Shown: positions 12,901 to 23,863, counted from the first letter of the stretch. The stretch is DNA of 64,000 nucleotides from Podarcis raffonei (GCF_027172205.1 NC_070604.1:1116001-1180000); one strand, 5' to 3'. The notes: a model not told the origin generated them from the sequence alone. Translations and numbers: made by a program.

Positions 12901-12908
12901 CTTTAAGT

Positions 12909-13297
12909 CAGGGGTTGGCAAGGCTTACTGGGCATGGGCCAGATCACTCCCGTGGAGATCCTCTGTGGGCTGGGCTAGCGCAGTGTGATGCCGGAAATCG
13001 CTTCTGTGCATGCCCAGATGCCGAAAATCACGCCTGCGCAGAAGCAATTTTCGGCGTCTGGGCATGTGCAAAAGTGATTTCCGGCTTCGCGGATATGCGC
13101 AGATGCGATTTCCAGCATTTGGGCATGCGCAGAAGCGATTTCCGGAGCCACGGAAGAGAGTCCTGGTGCTGTGCTGGTTTAGTGCAGCGTGTGGGGACTC
13201 ACCGAGTGGGCGGCTCTGTTCGGGGGTGGCTCATGGGCCGGTTAAGCGACCCTCGTGGGCCGCTTCCGACCCATGGGCCTTAGGTTGCCAACCTCTG
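12909..13297. mobile_element. hAT-type MITE with internal palindromic tandem units
   Basis: Ends caggggttggcaagg and ttgccaacctctg, with an 8-bp duplication ctttaagt/ctttaaat (12901-12908 and 13298-13305, one mismatch). The outer 70-100 bp match the element at 5534-5814. The middle is expanded by repeated 'ggaaatcgcttctg'-like units in both orientations, so it could fold into hairpins. Non-autonomous. Confidence 0.85.
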
Positions 13298-13671
13298 CTT
13301 TAAATCAACCAGTTTAGGATTCACAATCTTCTGCATCCCCTGCACACCTCTAGCATCAGTTGTTTGCAATCAATTATTTGCCATCTTTCTGTGAGAAATT
13401 GGACCAAAGGACAACACACGGTTGGTTCCTTGAGTGCACGTATGTAGCTATTGAAACAAGGGCCTTTTGACAAACCACCTTATGAGGCTCTCTGTCCAAC
13501 ATATTTGGACCCCGTCCGCCCCTCTTTTGGGGGAGAGGCGACCAGCCTGGTTGTCTAACATGTGTTATAATGATTGCGGTTTCCCCAGGTGGCTGGGCTG
13601 TCAGCAAACCAATCAAGATGCAGTAGGTTATCAGCAGTGATCTGAGTAGATCAAAAAGGTTGGCTTTCAGG

Positions 13672-13751
13672 ATCAAAGACTTAACCACCTATGTTTTTGT
13701 AAAATCTCCATAAATATTTTATATATAAAAAAATCAAAGACTTAACCACCT
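13672..13751 (+). mobile_element. Extremely short L1 insertion (42 bp) with 19-bp target duplication
   Basis: The 19-mer atcaaagacttaaccacct occurs at 13672-13690 and again at 13733-13751. Between them lie 42 bp ending in 'ataaatattttatatataaa', which resemble the last bases of the L1 3' UTR before the poly(A) at 42580-42611. A long exact target duplication around a bare 3' tip is what target-primed reverse transcription leaves when it aborts early. Confidence 0.7.
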
Positions 13752-14379
13752 TCAAACAAAACAAAACAAAATGTATGTCCACTGCACTCTTCTTCTGTGC
13801 TCAAGGGGAGGCATTAAGAATGCCGGCTCCCCCAAGAAGCCATGCTGGGTGTTACAGATTAATATGGGCTGGAGGGAAAGGGATCTGCCAGGTGTATCTC
13901 AAACTATAGAATTGCCATTGCAGTTGCAAGAAGAGTGCCACTTGCCCTCTCTGATATTTCTAAAGCAGCACTGAATTATTACCCGTTTGAGGGAACTCAG
14001 CTCTCATGACCATATTTTTTTATCTGAAAAGAGGAAGGAAAGAAAAAACGGGCCTCTGTTTATTTACGTGCTGTAAATCATTCAGGTGTGTTTCACGAGG
14101 GACTGAAATTGAACAAACCAGCTACAAGCACAGCCACGGAGCAGAGGATTAAAGGCAAACAGCAGACTTCACCCCAAAGCATTTCACAGCACGGATTTAG
14201 TTCCTAAATGCGGGTGTCTAAAGGGAGAAGGAAGACTTTGCAGGCGTGATTCACCCCCATTTGCTTTGTATTCCAAAACAGAAAAGAAGAAAGGGAGGCA
14301 TGCTGCCCTCTGCCCACTAAACGCCCAGACTGTCCTCCTTCCTGTCAATGAGGCACCCAGGAAAGTATTCAGCCGGACA

Positions 14380-14446
14380 ATGGAGCCTGCGGGGACCAAG
14401 ATGGCCTTGCTCAGCAACGTCCTGGCCGCCTATTCCTTTGTCACAG
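14380..14446 (+). CDS. EVA1A: EVA1A, first coding exon
   Basis: Encodes MEPAGTKMALLSNVLAAYSFVT plus the first base of the next codon, ending at donor CACAG followed by gtaggc. The MALLSN(V/I)LAAYSFV block is the N-terminus of EVA1A (TMEM166), a membrane protein of endosome/lysosome and ER that promotes autophagy and programmed cell death in mammals. The start at 14380 has A at -3 and G at +4; the ATG at 14401 (residue 8) is an alternative that keeps the conserved block. The frame is also open upstream, but no better ATG is seen. The exon probably begins with 5' UTR after an acceptor near 14080-14280 (for example 'aaatcattcag' or 'ttccaaaacag'), which I cannot choose between. Splicing to 19226 is phase 1 (G|AA gives Glu23). 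Confidence 0.9.
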
Positions 14447-14480
14447 GTAGGCCGCCCCCCGGGCACCACTTCTGTTTGCT

Positions 14481-15253
14481 CAGGGGGTCAGCTATCTTTT
14501 TCATCAGGGGGCCGGTCCACTGTCCCTCAGACCTTGTGGGGGGCCGGACTATATTTTGAAAAATATAAATACCCTGCAAGCCAGTCCCGCAGCTGCCTGT
14601 GGACCTGGAGGAGGAACGCACTCTGCACGTGCTCAGGAGCACGTCTCGGCACTGCCCGCTCACCGGCGTTGTTGATGAGCCACAGCCGCTCCATCAGCCC
14701 GTCCCCGCGGAGCTCCCAGGCTGCGTGCACCAAGCGCCGCGGCCCGTCGTCTGAGGCCAGGTCGGAGGGGCAGGCCGCGCACGCGGAGCACCAGGCAGGC
14801 GGCCTGCAGCTCGCCCTCCAGCTGCTCCAGCAGCAGCGCCCAGCCGAGCCAGGCGCAGGGCCAGCAGGCACGCCAAGCTCCGGCTAAGCCCCGCGACACA
14901 CCCGTCACGATGCCCGTGGCATGACCCAGACCCGCCGGCCTCTCCGTCCATGGCCATGCCGGGTTTACCACAGAGCGCGGGCGGCAAGGCTTCGGATTGG
15001 CTGCAGGAACTCCAAAGCTGCGCCAGTGTTGCCGCCTGCCCAGAGCCGTCCGTGGCTTCCTGCAGCCAGTCCAAAGCTGCGCCAGCGTCGCCGCCTGCCC
15101 AGAAGCCATGCCAGCATCGCGGAAGTCAGTCCCCGTGTAGCAAGGCGTCCTCAGCATGTGGGGACTGACCGAGCAGGCGGCAGGGTCCGCGGGCCGGATT
15201 TAGGAGCCTGGGGGGCCACATCCGGTCCCCAGACCTTAGTTTGCCGACCCCTG
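14481..15253. mobile_element. hAT-type MITE next to the EVA1A splice donor
   Basis: Ends cagggggtcagc and gccgacccctg, with 8-bp duplications tgtttgct/tgtttact (14473-14480, 15254-15261, one mismatch). The outer parts carry the 'ggccggtccac...gtccctcagacc' block shared with the MITE at 52412. The middle is CpG-rich and holds two tandem copies of a unit of about 70 bp containing 'tccaaagctgcgccag'. Length 773 bp with no transposase frame. It starts 34 bp downstream of the EVA1A exon. Confidence 0.85.
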
Positions 15254-15317
15254 TGTTTACTGGATGTTTCGTGAGGCTGTACCAGGGTATCTGAAGATCA
15301 CATTTCAAGGCTGCATG

Positions 15318-15318
15318 A

Positions 15319-15365
<47 letters not shown>
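15318..15365 (+). repeat. (ATT)n microsatellite
   Basis: About 16 uninterrupted ATT units. Confidence 0.95.
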
Positions 15366-17694
15366 AACTTTTTGATTTGTTTTTGTCAACCGGAGAACCA
15401 AAGGAGTCCAGAAAAGGGAGCGTTGTGTGTATTTTCTGTGGTTTCTGATGCCCTGCTAGCTCATTGTGTTTTGTACACACTTATGCTTCACCAAAAGAGA
15501 GGACAGAAGAGGACTCACACTTGCATAGAACTTGCATGGTGCTAATTGATATGTATATATGCAAATTTTAAAGTAATCGTGATTTAAATTTCACATAAAA
15601 CAAGTCAGCCAGTTTCCCACCACATCACCCCAATCTTGTCTATTAAATCGGACCCCACCTTATATTATCCCCAGCAATTCTTCCATTAGTTTATCACCCA
15701 GAGTCCAAAATAAATTCCCCTTCAATTAATTATCCCCATTCATCACCAGCCACATATCATTAACATCGTCTCACATGAAAGGAATGAGAAGTAAAAAGGG
15801 TGGTGGAGATTCTCCCTATTAGACAAAGGAGTCAGTAGGTAATCTGTTATACCTTTACTGATTTTTTTCAAAAATATTTAAGCAGAAACCGCAAGCCAGT
15901 AGCTGAGCTTCAACCTCAGCTGTACCAGGGCAGGGGGTGTGTGTGTGTGTGTGGCGACACCTCGACACCTCTATGCCATAGCAATATTTCTGAATTAGGA
16001 TTGGTTGAATGTTGGCCAGAGAAGGATTTTTAACAGCTTGGACTGGTTCAGCAGTTGGAAGAAGAGAGCCCAGCTGCTGTGCTGCCTCCTCTGTTCTGAT
16101 CCCCTCCTTCTTCAGTTCCTGCGACTGACTTGAAGCAGGTTTACCCTGGAAGCTGCTGCAGGATATGGTCACAAAGATGCTCCCTGGCCCTCCTGGGGGG
16201 AACCATGTTGCTGCTCCTTGGTTCCTGGGTCCCGTTGAGGGTCTTAATGCTGATATAGGAAACTTTAGATGGCTTGGGGCCCATGTTTCCAATAGAGGGC
16301 CTCTTCCAGTATTAGCCAACTGGGCTCTGAGAGGGCCAGAGGGACCCCCTTTGCTGTCCTGCTGGAAGATGGCCCTTTCTTACGACCAGGGAGCTACCTT
16401 ACTGGGCTTACGATGCCAGGCCAAACACATTGATTTACCCAGGCCCTGGGTAGAGAAAGTGCCTGGAGGCTGGGGGTGATCACGCTACTCTATTTTGCCG
16501 TGTTATTTCAGTAGTAGCAGCAATTTATTAATGTGCTCTTATTTGAAGTTCGTCCCTTTATGAACTTCAAAGTGGCAAATACTTCTTTTTCATTCTTAAG
16601 ATTAAAGACCTCCTCACTGAGGAGCCAACTGTCTGTCCTGTAATTTAGAGAATTAATGATACAGGTATATTTACTCAGCTCAAGAAAACTCGGCTTCTCT
16701 TCAACTGAAGTGTGAAAATGAAGTAATTGATGGAATGTCAACATTTTGAATAAATGTTTCCTCGGGTTACAACATTTATCTTTCATCTACCCTTGTGTTG
16801 TACTCCTTGCATGATATCTTTCAGTTCCTTTCCCCTTATAATTATTCCTTTGCAACATGGGAATTATGGGTTTCATACCTATGTTTAAATTTGCTAGGAC
16901 TGGAATTTGCTAGGGATGAGTAGATTGCCCTGTTTTATTCCATTATTCTGTTGCTTTTCTGTTCTTTCTTGGGTTCTACCCCACTGCCAAGGAGAAAACA
17001 AAGTTTTGTTTCTATGAAAGGAGGAAAAGCCTATTCCTTCGGCTTTTAAAAAACAGAGTCTCTCTGCTGAATTGCACCAGTGCCACAGCAAGGAGCCTTT
17101 TAACTTCTAGGCTTCAAGTTAATACAGTATATTCTTATTCTTTCAGTATATAAATAGGTTGCACAGTGTGTGAGGATTCTATCTTTTAAAACTAAGGCTG
17201 TCCCTATCGTTCCACTCTTTTTTAAACAAAAACAATAACTTTTTTTTCAAGGTATGGGTAAAAATAGAAAGCAGGCTGCCACCCCCGTCGCCATGCGTGG
17301 TACAAGATTCCAGGGGTTCCAGGCGCTTCTCCAGAGTTCATGTTTCCTTTGGGAATGAGGGACAGCAGAAACTGTGGCGTCTTTAGGATATATGGTTTAT
17401 AGACACATGTACACAACGTGAGCCTTTTCTGGAGGGGTTTCCAGCATTAGCATCCCCAAAGGGTCTTGTTTCTCTCATAGCCCCAGCTTCGGATTCATAC
17501 AGACCTCAAGCATTGCTCTCCAACATTGCTCTGACTCTCCTGCTTACTGCTGTGTTTGCCCATCATATTATTACTCCTCTTCCTTACACCAAGCTTCTAG
17601 ATCACATTTCTTCTCACTTTCTACTCTGGCTTTATCTTTGGAGGAAGGAGCCTCACCCTTTTGCCATCTCAAACAAGGTCCTTTTGATCCATTG
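15366..17694. other. Intron sequence, no gene seen
   Basis: Within the EVA1A intron. A (GT)8 tract lies near 15937. The 16500-16790 part is AT-rich and looks unique; I cannot tell whether it is conserved. Confidence 0.45.
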
Positions 17695-17800
17695 TTCTCT
17701 TAATGGCCATCATCCCTGACCACTGGTCCTGTTAGCTAGGGATGATGGGAGTAGTAGTCCCGAAACATCTGGAGGGCTGAGTTTGCCTATGCCTGAGGTA
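17695..17800. repeat. Old dispersed repeat
   Basis: Contains 'gatgatgggagtagtagtcc' and 'acatctggagggc', blocks that I recall as very common in amniote interspersed repeats. Class not determined. Confidence 0.4.
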
Positions 17801-17814
17801 GAATAGAGATACCT

Positions 17815-18075
17815 TGCCTAGTAACCTTTGATAGCCTTGCCCTTGATGAATCTTGTCTAATCTTCTTTTAAGCCATACGAGTTGCAGGCATCACTGCCCC
17901 AGAGCCAGTTCCATGCGCTTTCCTGAATCTGCCAACGTTCCACTTTATTGGATGCCCACAAATTCCGGGAGGAAAACTTCTCTACCCACCTTCTCCACAA
18001 TAGACATGATTTTATAAACTTCTTTCAAGTCACTTCATACTCACTTTCCCCCTAAATTAAAAGACCCAGCCTGGG
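17815..18075 (-). mobile_element. Diverged CR1 3' fragment
   Basis: Reverse orientation. The order 'tcttgtctaatcttctttta', 'catcactgcc', 'ttggatgcccacaa', 'gaaaaacttctc'-like, 'tcaagtcacttcatactc' follows the 3' coding and UTR part of an older CR1 lineage. Many substitutions relative to the intact CR1 at 25299-29451; not the same subfamily. Confidence 0.5.
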
Positions 18076-18542
18076 GTTGGTGGAAGAACTGTGCCTGGAT
18101 TGACAGGTGACAGTTTTGAGGCGGATCCTAGGTTAGCTTGGTCCCTCCCCCATGTGGGTGCTTCTGCAGTGCTTAGCTCATGGGGCTCCCTTCAGTCAAC
18201 CTTCCTGCAGCTGCGATGGGGACAGGCGCTCTTGGATGCTGGCCCTGCATGGTGGGCAGGGGGCAGCTTTTGGCTGCATGATTGGGGGTGTGGGGGTGTG
18301 TGTCTCAGGTCGCAGCCTCACTTTGTCCCTCAAGTGGTGCAGAGGGAAGCCGATAGTATGGGTTTGGTACCTCTGTCCTGTGTCCTGCCCACAGCAGTAG
18401 GTCTGCCATAGCGGCCGGGGTTGTTTGAAGCTCAGCACACATTCAGTATAACCTCTGTGGATGGTGCCGTTTTATGACTTCACCTCCATTATCATTCATA
18501 TTTAAATCATTATTTTAATTATTGCTAAAATGCTTTTCTGAT

Positions 18543-18623
18543 ATGCTCACCACTCTTTCTTTCAATGGAAGAATTATAGCATTATAACATCACGCCGTAC
18601 TGCTATAATTCATTATATGAGCA
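18543..18623. repeat. Nested inverted repeat
   Basis: gaattatagca (18571-18581) and its exact complement tgctataattc (18601-18611) enclose a 19-bp spacer. Outside them, atgctca (18543-18549) and tgagcat (about 18617-18623) add a second paired arm. Could be the core of a MITE or a structured element. Confidence 0.55.
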
Positions 18624-19225
18624 TTGCTATGACACTCTAGTCCAGTCACAATATAACAATGACTGAATGACAGCATCACGTGGAGTCCCATAAAAAGGGG
18701 GTGAATGCAGTGTAGCAAATCCAAAATTGTATTCCTAGCGTTGGAGGCCCCCAAATGAGATGCATCCGTGTACAACTTGGGCCTGGAAGCACTCCTTAAG
18801 GATTTACTTTTCCCAAACACATTAAATATTTTAGTTGCATGTCTCGCTTTAATTTCTCACCTCAGTGTGTCACCATCTAACTAGATCACTGCCTTCTCTA
18901 ACGACTTACTCCTTTGACTTTCTCCTCGTTCTCTTTATCCTGCATCTCGAAGGTCCAGGCGTGTGTTCAGTCCCCCACCGCATCTCCCACAACAGACTGT
19001 GTCTCAACTAGATCACCTCATCTACATTTTCTTAATATGAGCCTCACATCCCTTTCCTCCCCACACCCCACTCCACCCTACTCTGAGCTCAAACTTATCT
19101 CGGTCCCCTTGTTTGGTGGAAAGCCAAAGGATTACAAAGCTGTTTAAAATTCACGTTTTCTTTGTTGGGCATTTCATTTTATCCCTCTGCACCCTTTAAA
19201 AAACATTTCCTCTTCTACATTTCAG

Positions 19226-19590
19226 AAAATCCTGAGCGAGCTGCTTTGTATTTTGTGTCTGGCATTTGTGCAGGCCTTCTCCTGACCTTGCTGGTTTTAG
19301 TACTCCGAATCTCCTGTCAAACTGATTGCAAACCATTGCAAACCAAAAAGCCATCGCGGGACAGTGACACCGATGGCAGTGACAGCGACGATGACTCAGA
19401 CACTGCGTCCGACCTGTCTGCTCGACGGCACCGCAGGTTTGAAAGAACGCTGAATATGAACGTTTTCACCTCGGCTGAGGAGCTAGAGCGAGCTCAAAGG
19501 CTGGAAGAAAGGGAGCGCATCATACGAGAGATTTGGATGAATGGGCAGCCAGATATCCCAGGGACCAGGAGCCTAAACCGTTACTACTAA
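19226..19590 (+). CDS. EVA1A: EVA1A, terminal coding exon
   Basis: Begins after acceptor 'tctacatttcag' with the last two bases of Glu23 and runs to a TAA at 19588-19590. It completes a 143-residue protein (human EVA1A has 152). Residues about 30-50 (ALYFVSGICAGLLLTLLVLV) form the single membrane span, followed by a CxxxC pair (Cys53, Cys57). Residues 68-85 are an Asp/Ser-rich acidic stretch. Residues 89-143 (RRHRRFERTLN to SLNRYY) match the mammalian C-terminus almost exactly and are the family's most conserved part. No internal stop or shift is seen, so the gene looks functional. Regulation is not visible beyond the CpG block. Confidence 0.95.
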
Positions 19591-19918
19591 TAGCTGGCCA
19601 CTGCAACCACCTGGTCCAGCAGTCACAGCATCCTCTAAACCTGTTGCTACTCAGGGAAGAGGGGAAACTCAAGAGTTCCCAAGGCAAGCTAACCCTAAGC
19701 TTTGCCTCCATTCTCCCCAGGCAAATTGCCACCCAGCGTTTTGCTCACAGACATCTACTGCTGTTGCTGGTTTTTTTGGAGCAGAGGGGACATACCAGAC
19801 AAAAAACTCACTTTATATTGATTTGAAAGCATCTATATCATGGATTTTTTTTACCACATACCTGGCAAGGATGAGATTTGCTTGTATATTGTTTTAACAA
19901 TCAGGATCCTACTAGAGG

Positions 19919-20177
19919 CAGGGCTGTAGCTAGGGGGTTCTGAGGTGCGCCTCCGCCAGAGGCACAGGCAATTGGGGGGCACAAAATCGTCTGAAAAATA
20001 TGTCCATAAATATAAATATCGATTATTGCCTCATAACAAATGGTTTTAAATATAGGGTGAATTGAATGGGGGGGTGGGGTTGGAAGAGAGGAGGGAAGAA
20101 GAGCTAATTTGTCCATGGCTGGGGGTGCAATTTGGATGGTTCTGCCAGGGGCGCAAGATCACCTGGCTATGACTCTG
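19919..20177. mobile_element. hAT-type MITE in EVA1A 3' UTR region
   Basis: Ends cagggctgtagctagg and cctggctatgactctg (imperfect inverted repeats), with 8-bp duplications actagagg/cctagagg (19911-19918, 20178-20185, one mismatch). Interior AT-rich, no coding capacity. Confidence 0.8.
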
Positions 20178-20584
20178 CCTAGAGGTGATTAAAATACAGT
20201 GTTGGTGAAGAGGGAACCGAAGCAATAAGTCATGATAAGGTTTGCAACATTGGGAAATTGTGGAATTAACCCATGTACAAAAAAACCAAACCTTCAGAAC
20301 TGAGTATTCTCACACTATGAAACTATCTTGGTGCTTGGATGCTCAATATTCAGTCTTGTTATTTAAGGCTGTTTCATATCTTGCTCTAGTGGCAGCAATT
20401 TTTTAAAAAACTGTTATCTCAGGGATAAAATCCTCATCCCAATACAAGTTCCCCCATCCTTTCCCCCCATCCAATATTTTCCCCATGGGGGCTTGTTATT
20501 GCAGAAGTTGTCAGTGGTGAGTAAACTGTTAAAAACCTCAAAGGTTGAAAGGATTTGTGAGCGTTTGTGAGAGTGCGCGCATGC

Positions 20585-20608
20585 ACACACACACACACAC
20601 ACACACAC
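20585..20608 (+). repeat. (CA)n microsatellite
   Basis: About 12 CA units. Confidence 0.95.
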
Positions 20609-20884
20609 TGCTGTGCAGTGCCTTACTGATACTAAACTGTAGTTTTCTTATTAGCAGTTATGCATAAATATTTCATATACAGTATTATATTCCCCCTTTC
20701 CCACCAAAAATAGTTTTTTTCACAGTTGCATTGCAGGAATACAATGGGAGCAAGAGTGGCTTAAAAAAACCACACAAGGATGAATTTACTTGCTTCAAAT
20801 TTTTTTTTAAAAAATATCAATCTTCTGTTTCAGGTAAATGCACTAGAACATAAATGATTTTTGTACAGATTCCCCAAAACTGCA

Positions 20885-21505
20885 GACATTCCAACATTCC
20901 TTAGATGAAAATGGGGACATTTCTCCCTCCCATTTTTGCTCCCCTCCAGAGCATTTCCTATCCGAAGTAAGGCGAGTGCTGTCACCCCTAAGCCAACAGG
21001 GCACAGCGCACCTCCAGCGCCCTGAGAAAACCCCTTAATCTTGATTTTGCTTTGTTTTATTCTTTGCTAGATTTACAACAAGAAAAGCACACACGAAACC
21101 TAAATTTTACAAGGGAGCAAGGCTAGACATGGATGAACTAAACATTTTTTTTTAAAAAAATCAAGACACTTTGCCACCCAGGGTGGCCCTGCCCTCTGCC
21201 TGCCCCTCAGAGCCAGGGCATTGTGTGGGGCTGGGCCCCTCTGCTGGTGGCGGCATCCTCTCCTCCTCTTCCTCACCTGCTCTCCAGCAGCCACTACAAG
21301 CTGCCCAAGGGTGGAGAGGCCATGGGGTGCTCCCTTGCAGCCCCCATCACTCAGGACAAGCGTCGGCTTCTCCTCCTCCCCCAGCTCAGCAGCAGCAGCA
21401 GCAGCACTGGAGGGGGGGGATAGGGACATTCTGGGATCAAATCAGGAGCTGGGTTTTGTAATTCCAGGGTGGTCCCTGGAAAATCGAGGCCCTTGGAGGG
21501 TATGA
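20885..21505. repeat. CATACCCTC-family dispersed repeat, longer copy
   Basis: Shares 'ccaacattcct.agatgaaaa', 'gggacatttctc', 'ttttattcttt' and 'gggacattctgggatcaaat' in the same order as 2790-3045. It ends 'ttggagggtatg', the complement of the family's left end, so terminal inverted repeats of roughly 12 bp are likely. The middle is GC-rich with a (CAG)n run near 21394. Confidence 0.5.
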
Positions 21506-21909
21506 AGTTGCTGCAACTGAGAAAACAGCTGTTTCATCCTGTTCATCTGGCCTTAGGGCCTGAACACAACCAAAATCTTCCTCGGTGGCCCAAGCATTCC
21601 CAGAAGGAACAGCCCAAGCTTTCAGCAGGATCGGAGCGGGCCTGATCCTGTAAAAATGAACTAGGCTCCTTGCTTTTATAACCGGTTCAAGTCATTTCTG
21701 GTGGAAGTTGTTGGCTGGTTTGCGCACACGGATCCCTGATGTGAAACTGCTCAGTGGCCTTAGATATATTAAAGGTGATAAAATGTTTTCTGCGTTTCTT
21801 ATGTCTACCAGGCATTAATAGCCTGACAAGAATTCCAAGGAGTTAATAAGGCTTCCTTTCCTTCTTCCCGAACCTACAGTGCTGCTAGTTAACTCTTCTG
21901 CTGCACGCA

Positions 21910-21915
21910 AATAAA
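21910..21915 (+). terminator. EVA1A: Candidate polyadenylation signal AATAAA
   Basis: Canonical hexamer about 2.3 kb after the EVA1A stop codon. Assignment to EVA1A is inference. Confidence 0.4.
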
Positions 21916-21930
21916 ATTGTACAAAACAAA

Positions 21931-23380
21931 AACAAAGCCATTTAACACTGGGTCCTTGGCATGTGAAGTGTGTGTCAAGGGGCTGACATTTTCCCTCAGT
22001 CCTTCAGATAGATGCTCAGCTGTTTCTAAACTTTAAGTTAACTATTTCTATAAGTCTGTTCTGCTAGTACTCTTCCTGTAGGTCTAGACAGCTATGTCTC
22101 TCTGTCTTTGTGCCCTTAGATCACGAACTACCCATGCATTTTTGTCTCTGCTCCTGCTGGCGCTTTTTCGTATGCAGCCTCCACAGCATCTGGTGACTGC
22201 AGAGTCCAACAGGCCTTTGGCCATCTTATTTTGTAGTTAAAAGCCTATGCAACTAAAATGTCACTCAGCAGTGATGACTGGTGTCCATCTGGACGAGAAG
22301 AACTGAGGGCAGAGAGCAGGACAGCCAGTGGTAGGTGGAGCTGGCCATCTTTTGGTACTCCTCTTCCTCCCTTCCAAGGACACGAAGAAAACGTAAGCAC
22401 CTCAGTCCAAGACCTCAACAACTACTGGAACAGTATTATCTTAAAGTAGACTGGTTCATGTAAACGGCTGTCCTTGCTTGCTGCCTCTGCCGATTTCTAA
22501 ACGAGATAAAATCTGTGACTGACCTTCCTCTCAGCTCCAGTGTGGCAGGGAGAACCCAGGGACCAATCAGGAGATGAGTTGCCATGGATCGATGACCATG
22601 AGGGAAAAATGGAAATTAAATTGTAGAAGATGACGCTAAAAGATATTTAGGATTATTTGTTTCTTCGTGTCTACGGGGCATCCAGATTTTGTGAAATTTC
22701 CTGGAATCAAATGGCATTAGAGCACATTTCACAAGCCATATTTTGAACTAAGTTAGCACTGTCCGGGCACTCTTCCAGAGTAGAGAGTCCAGGCCTGGGT
22801 GATGGATTTTTTTCTCCTGTAAACCTGCTAATGTTCTTTTGCTAAGAATGGTCTCTTAGGTTCTCTTTCTAAGTTCCCTGCTGACAAGTAGGGCTGCTAT
22901 TATTCCTGTTTTCTTACTTGAATTAAATATATTTCAGCGAATTCTTGTCCCATATTCCCATGACTCATGAAATACAGCTTTAAAAAACAACAACTTGCTT
23001 TGCTATATATTTACCTCCCCACAAAGGGCTCACCCAGACTTCACTTGTGGCACTGCTTCCCCCTGGGAAAACCTGCTACTTCCTGCTGAATTGGAGTAAA
23101 CATCAATCAGATTTTCTGTGCATTGTCGTTTGCTCCGATTCCACGCTAAAGAGCGGGTTTTCCTGGGGAAAGCAGTGTGGCAAATGCGAACCCACTGGGA
23201 CCTGTTCTTTCTAGGCACGGGTCAAGTGGAAAGTGGACGAGCCCAAAGTCTTTTTCTTCTCCCTTTAAGTGCTAAACAATGTTTTTATTTTCATGTATTA
23301 AAAAAGTGGTTTTCTCTTTCTCTCCCCAGTGTTTTAAATGTTTTTCTTCTCCCTCTCTCAGAAAGTGGGAAATTGCTCCT
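21931..23380. other. No gene seen
   Basis: Intergenic, apparently unique sequence between EVA1A and the nested repeat cluster. No exon or clear repeat recognised. Confidence 0.45.
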
Positions 23381-23384
23381 TAAA

Positions 23385-23735
23385 AAAAAAAGTTTTTAAA
23401 ATTAAGTTTGACATTTTAATCAACATAATCTATCAACATAAATCACACAAAGCAATAAACATACATCCCCTTTCCCCCCACCCAGGAACTTCCCTCAACC
23501 TCCCCTTTTGGATCTTTAAAAAATATTTTCTCATTCTGCATATTTTAAAATACCGGTATCTTAATAACATTCTCCTTTGCCTAAATCCTCTATTTTTTCC
23601 AAATTTTATACCAAACCATTAAAATCCCATATTCTACCTATTTGTTTTCAAATCATTCTTCTACATCTTTCACATTCTATTTTACTCAAACCCTGCTAAT
23701 GAGCCTTTTTTTTTTTTACAATATTTCTGCATATA
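23385..23735 (-). mobile_element. L1 3' UTR part, outermost layer of the nest (left half)
   Basis: Reverse orientation. 'gtttttaaaattaagtttga' at its left edge parallels the 3' end of the L1 at 45999-50040. It continues on the far side of the nested insertions at 33754-34807. The element is 5'-truncated and carries only the C-terminal part of ORF2 and the 3' UTR. Confidence 0.7.
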
Positions 23736-23863
23736 CAGTGGTAGCATGGGTTACATATGCTTCAGGTTACAAATGCTTCAGGTTACAGACTCTACTAACC
23801 CAGAAATAGTACCTCGGGGGTTAAGAACTTTGCTTCAGGATGAGAACAGAAATCGTACTCCGG
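23736..23863. mobile_element. Tigger-like MITE, left half (split by LTR element)
   Basis: Starts CAGTGGTA after a TA dinucleotide and continues with 'gcttcaggttaca' and 'tttgcttcaggatgagaaca'. Its other half is 33633-33753. An uninterrupted relative at 38237-38462, reversed, gives the family layout. TA target and CAGTGGTACC ends suggest the pogo/Tigger group of Tc1/mariner. Confidence 0.75.

Larger units (their letters stand above)
14447..19225 (+). other. EVA1A: EVA1A coding intron (gt...ag)
   Basis: About 4.8 kb between donor gtaggc and acceptor 'tctacatttcag'. It carries a hAT MITE immediately inside the donor, an (ATT)n run, a worn CR1 piece and otherwise apparently unique DNA. Inferred from the phase-compatible join of the two coding exons. 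Confidence 0.85.
19591..21915 (+). other. EVA1A: EVA1A 3' UTR (extent inferred)
   Basis: Sequence after the stop codon. Two candidate polyadenylation signals: ATTAAA at 20188-20193 and AATAAA at 21910-21915. If the second is used, the UTR contains a hAT MITE (19919-20177), a (CA)n tract and a CATACCCTC-family repeat. Only transcript data can say which end is used. Confidence 0.45.

Noticed and set aside
14660-15157. Long open frames on both strands
   Set aside because: They lie wholly inside the CpG-rich hAT MITE at 14481-15253 and include its tandem units.
15298-15480. Open frame with polyasparagine
   Set aside because: Translation of the (ATT)n microsatellite.
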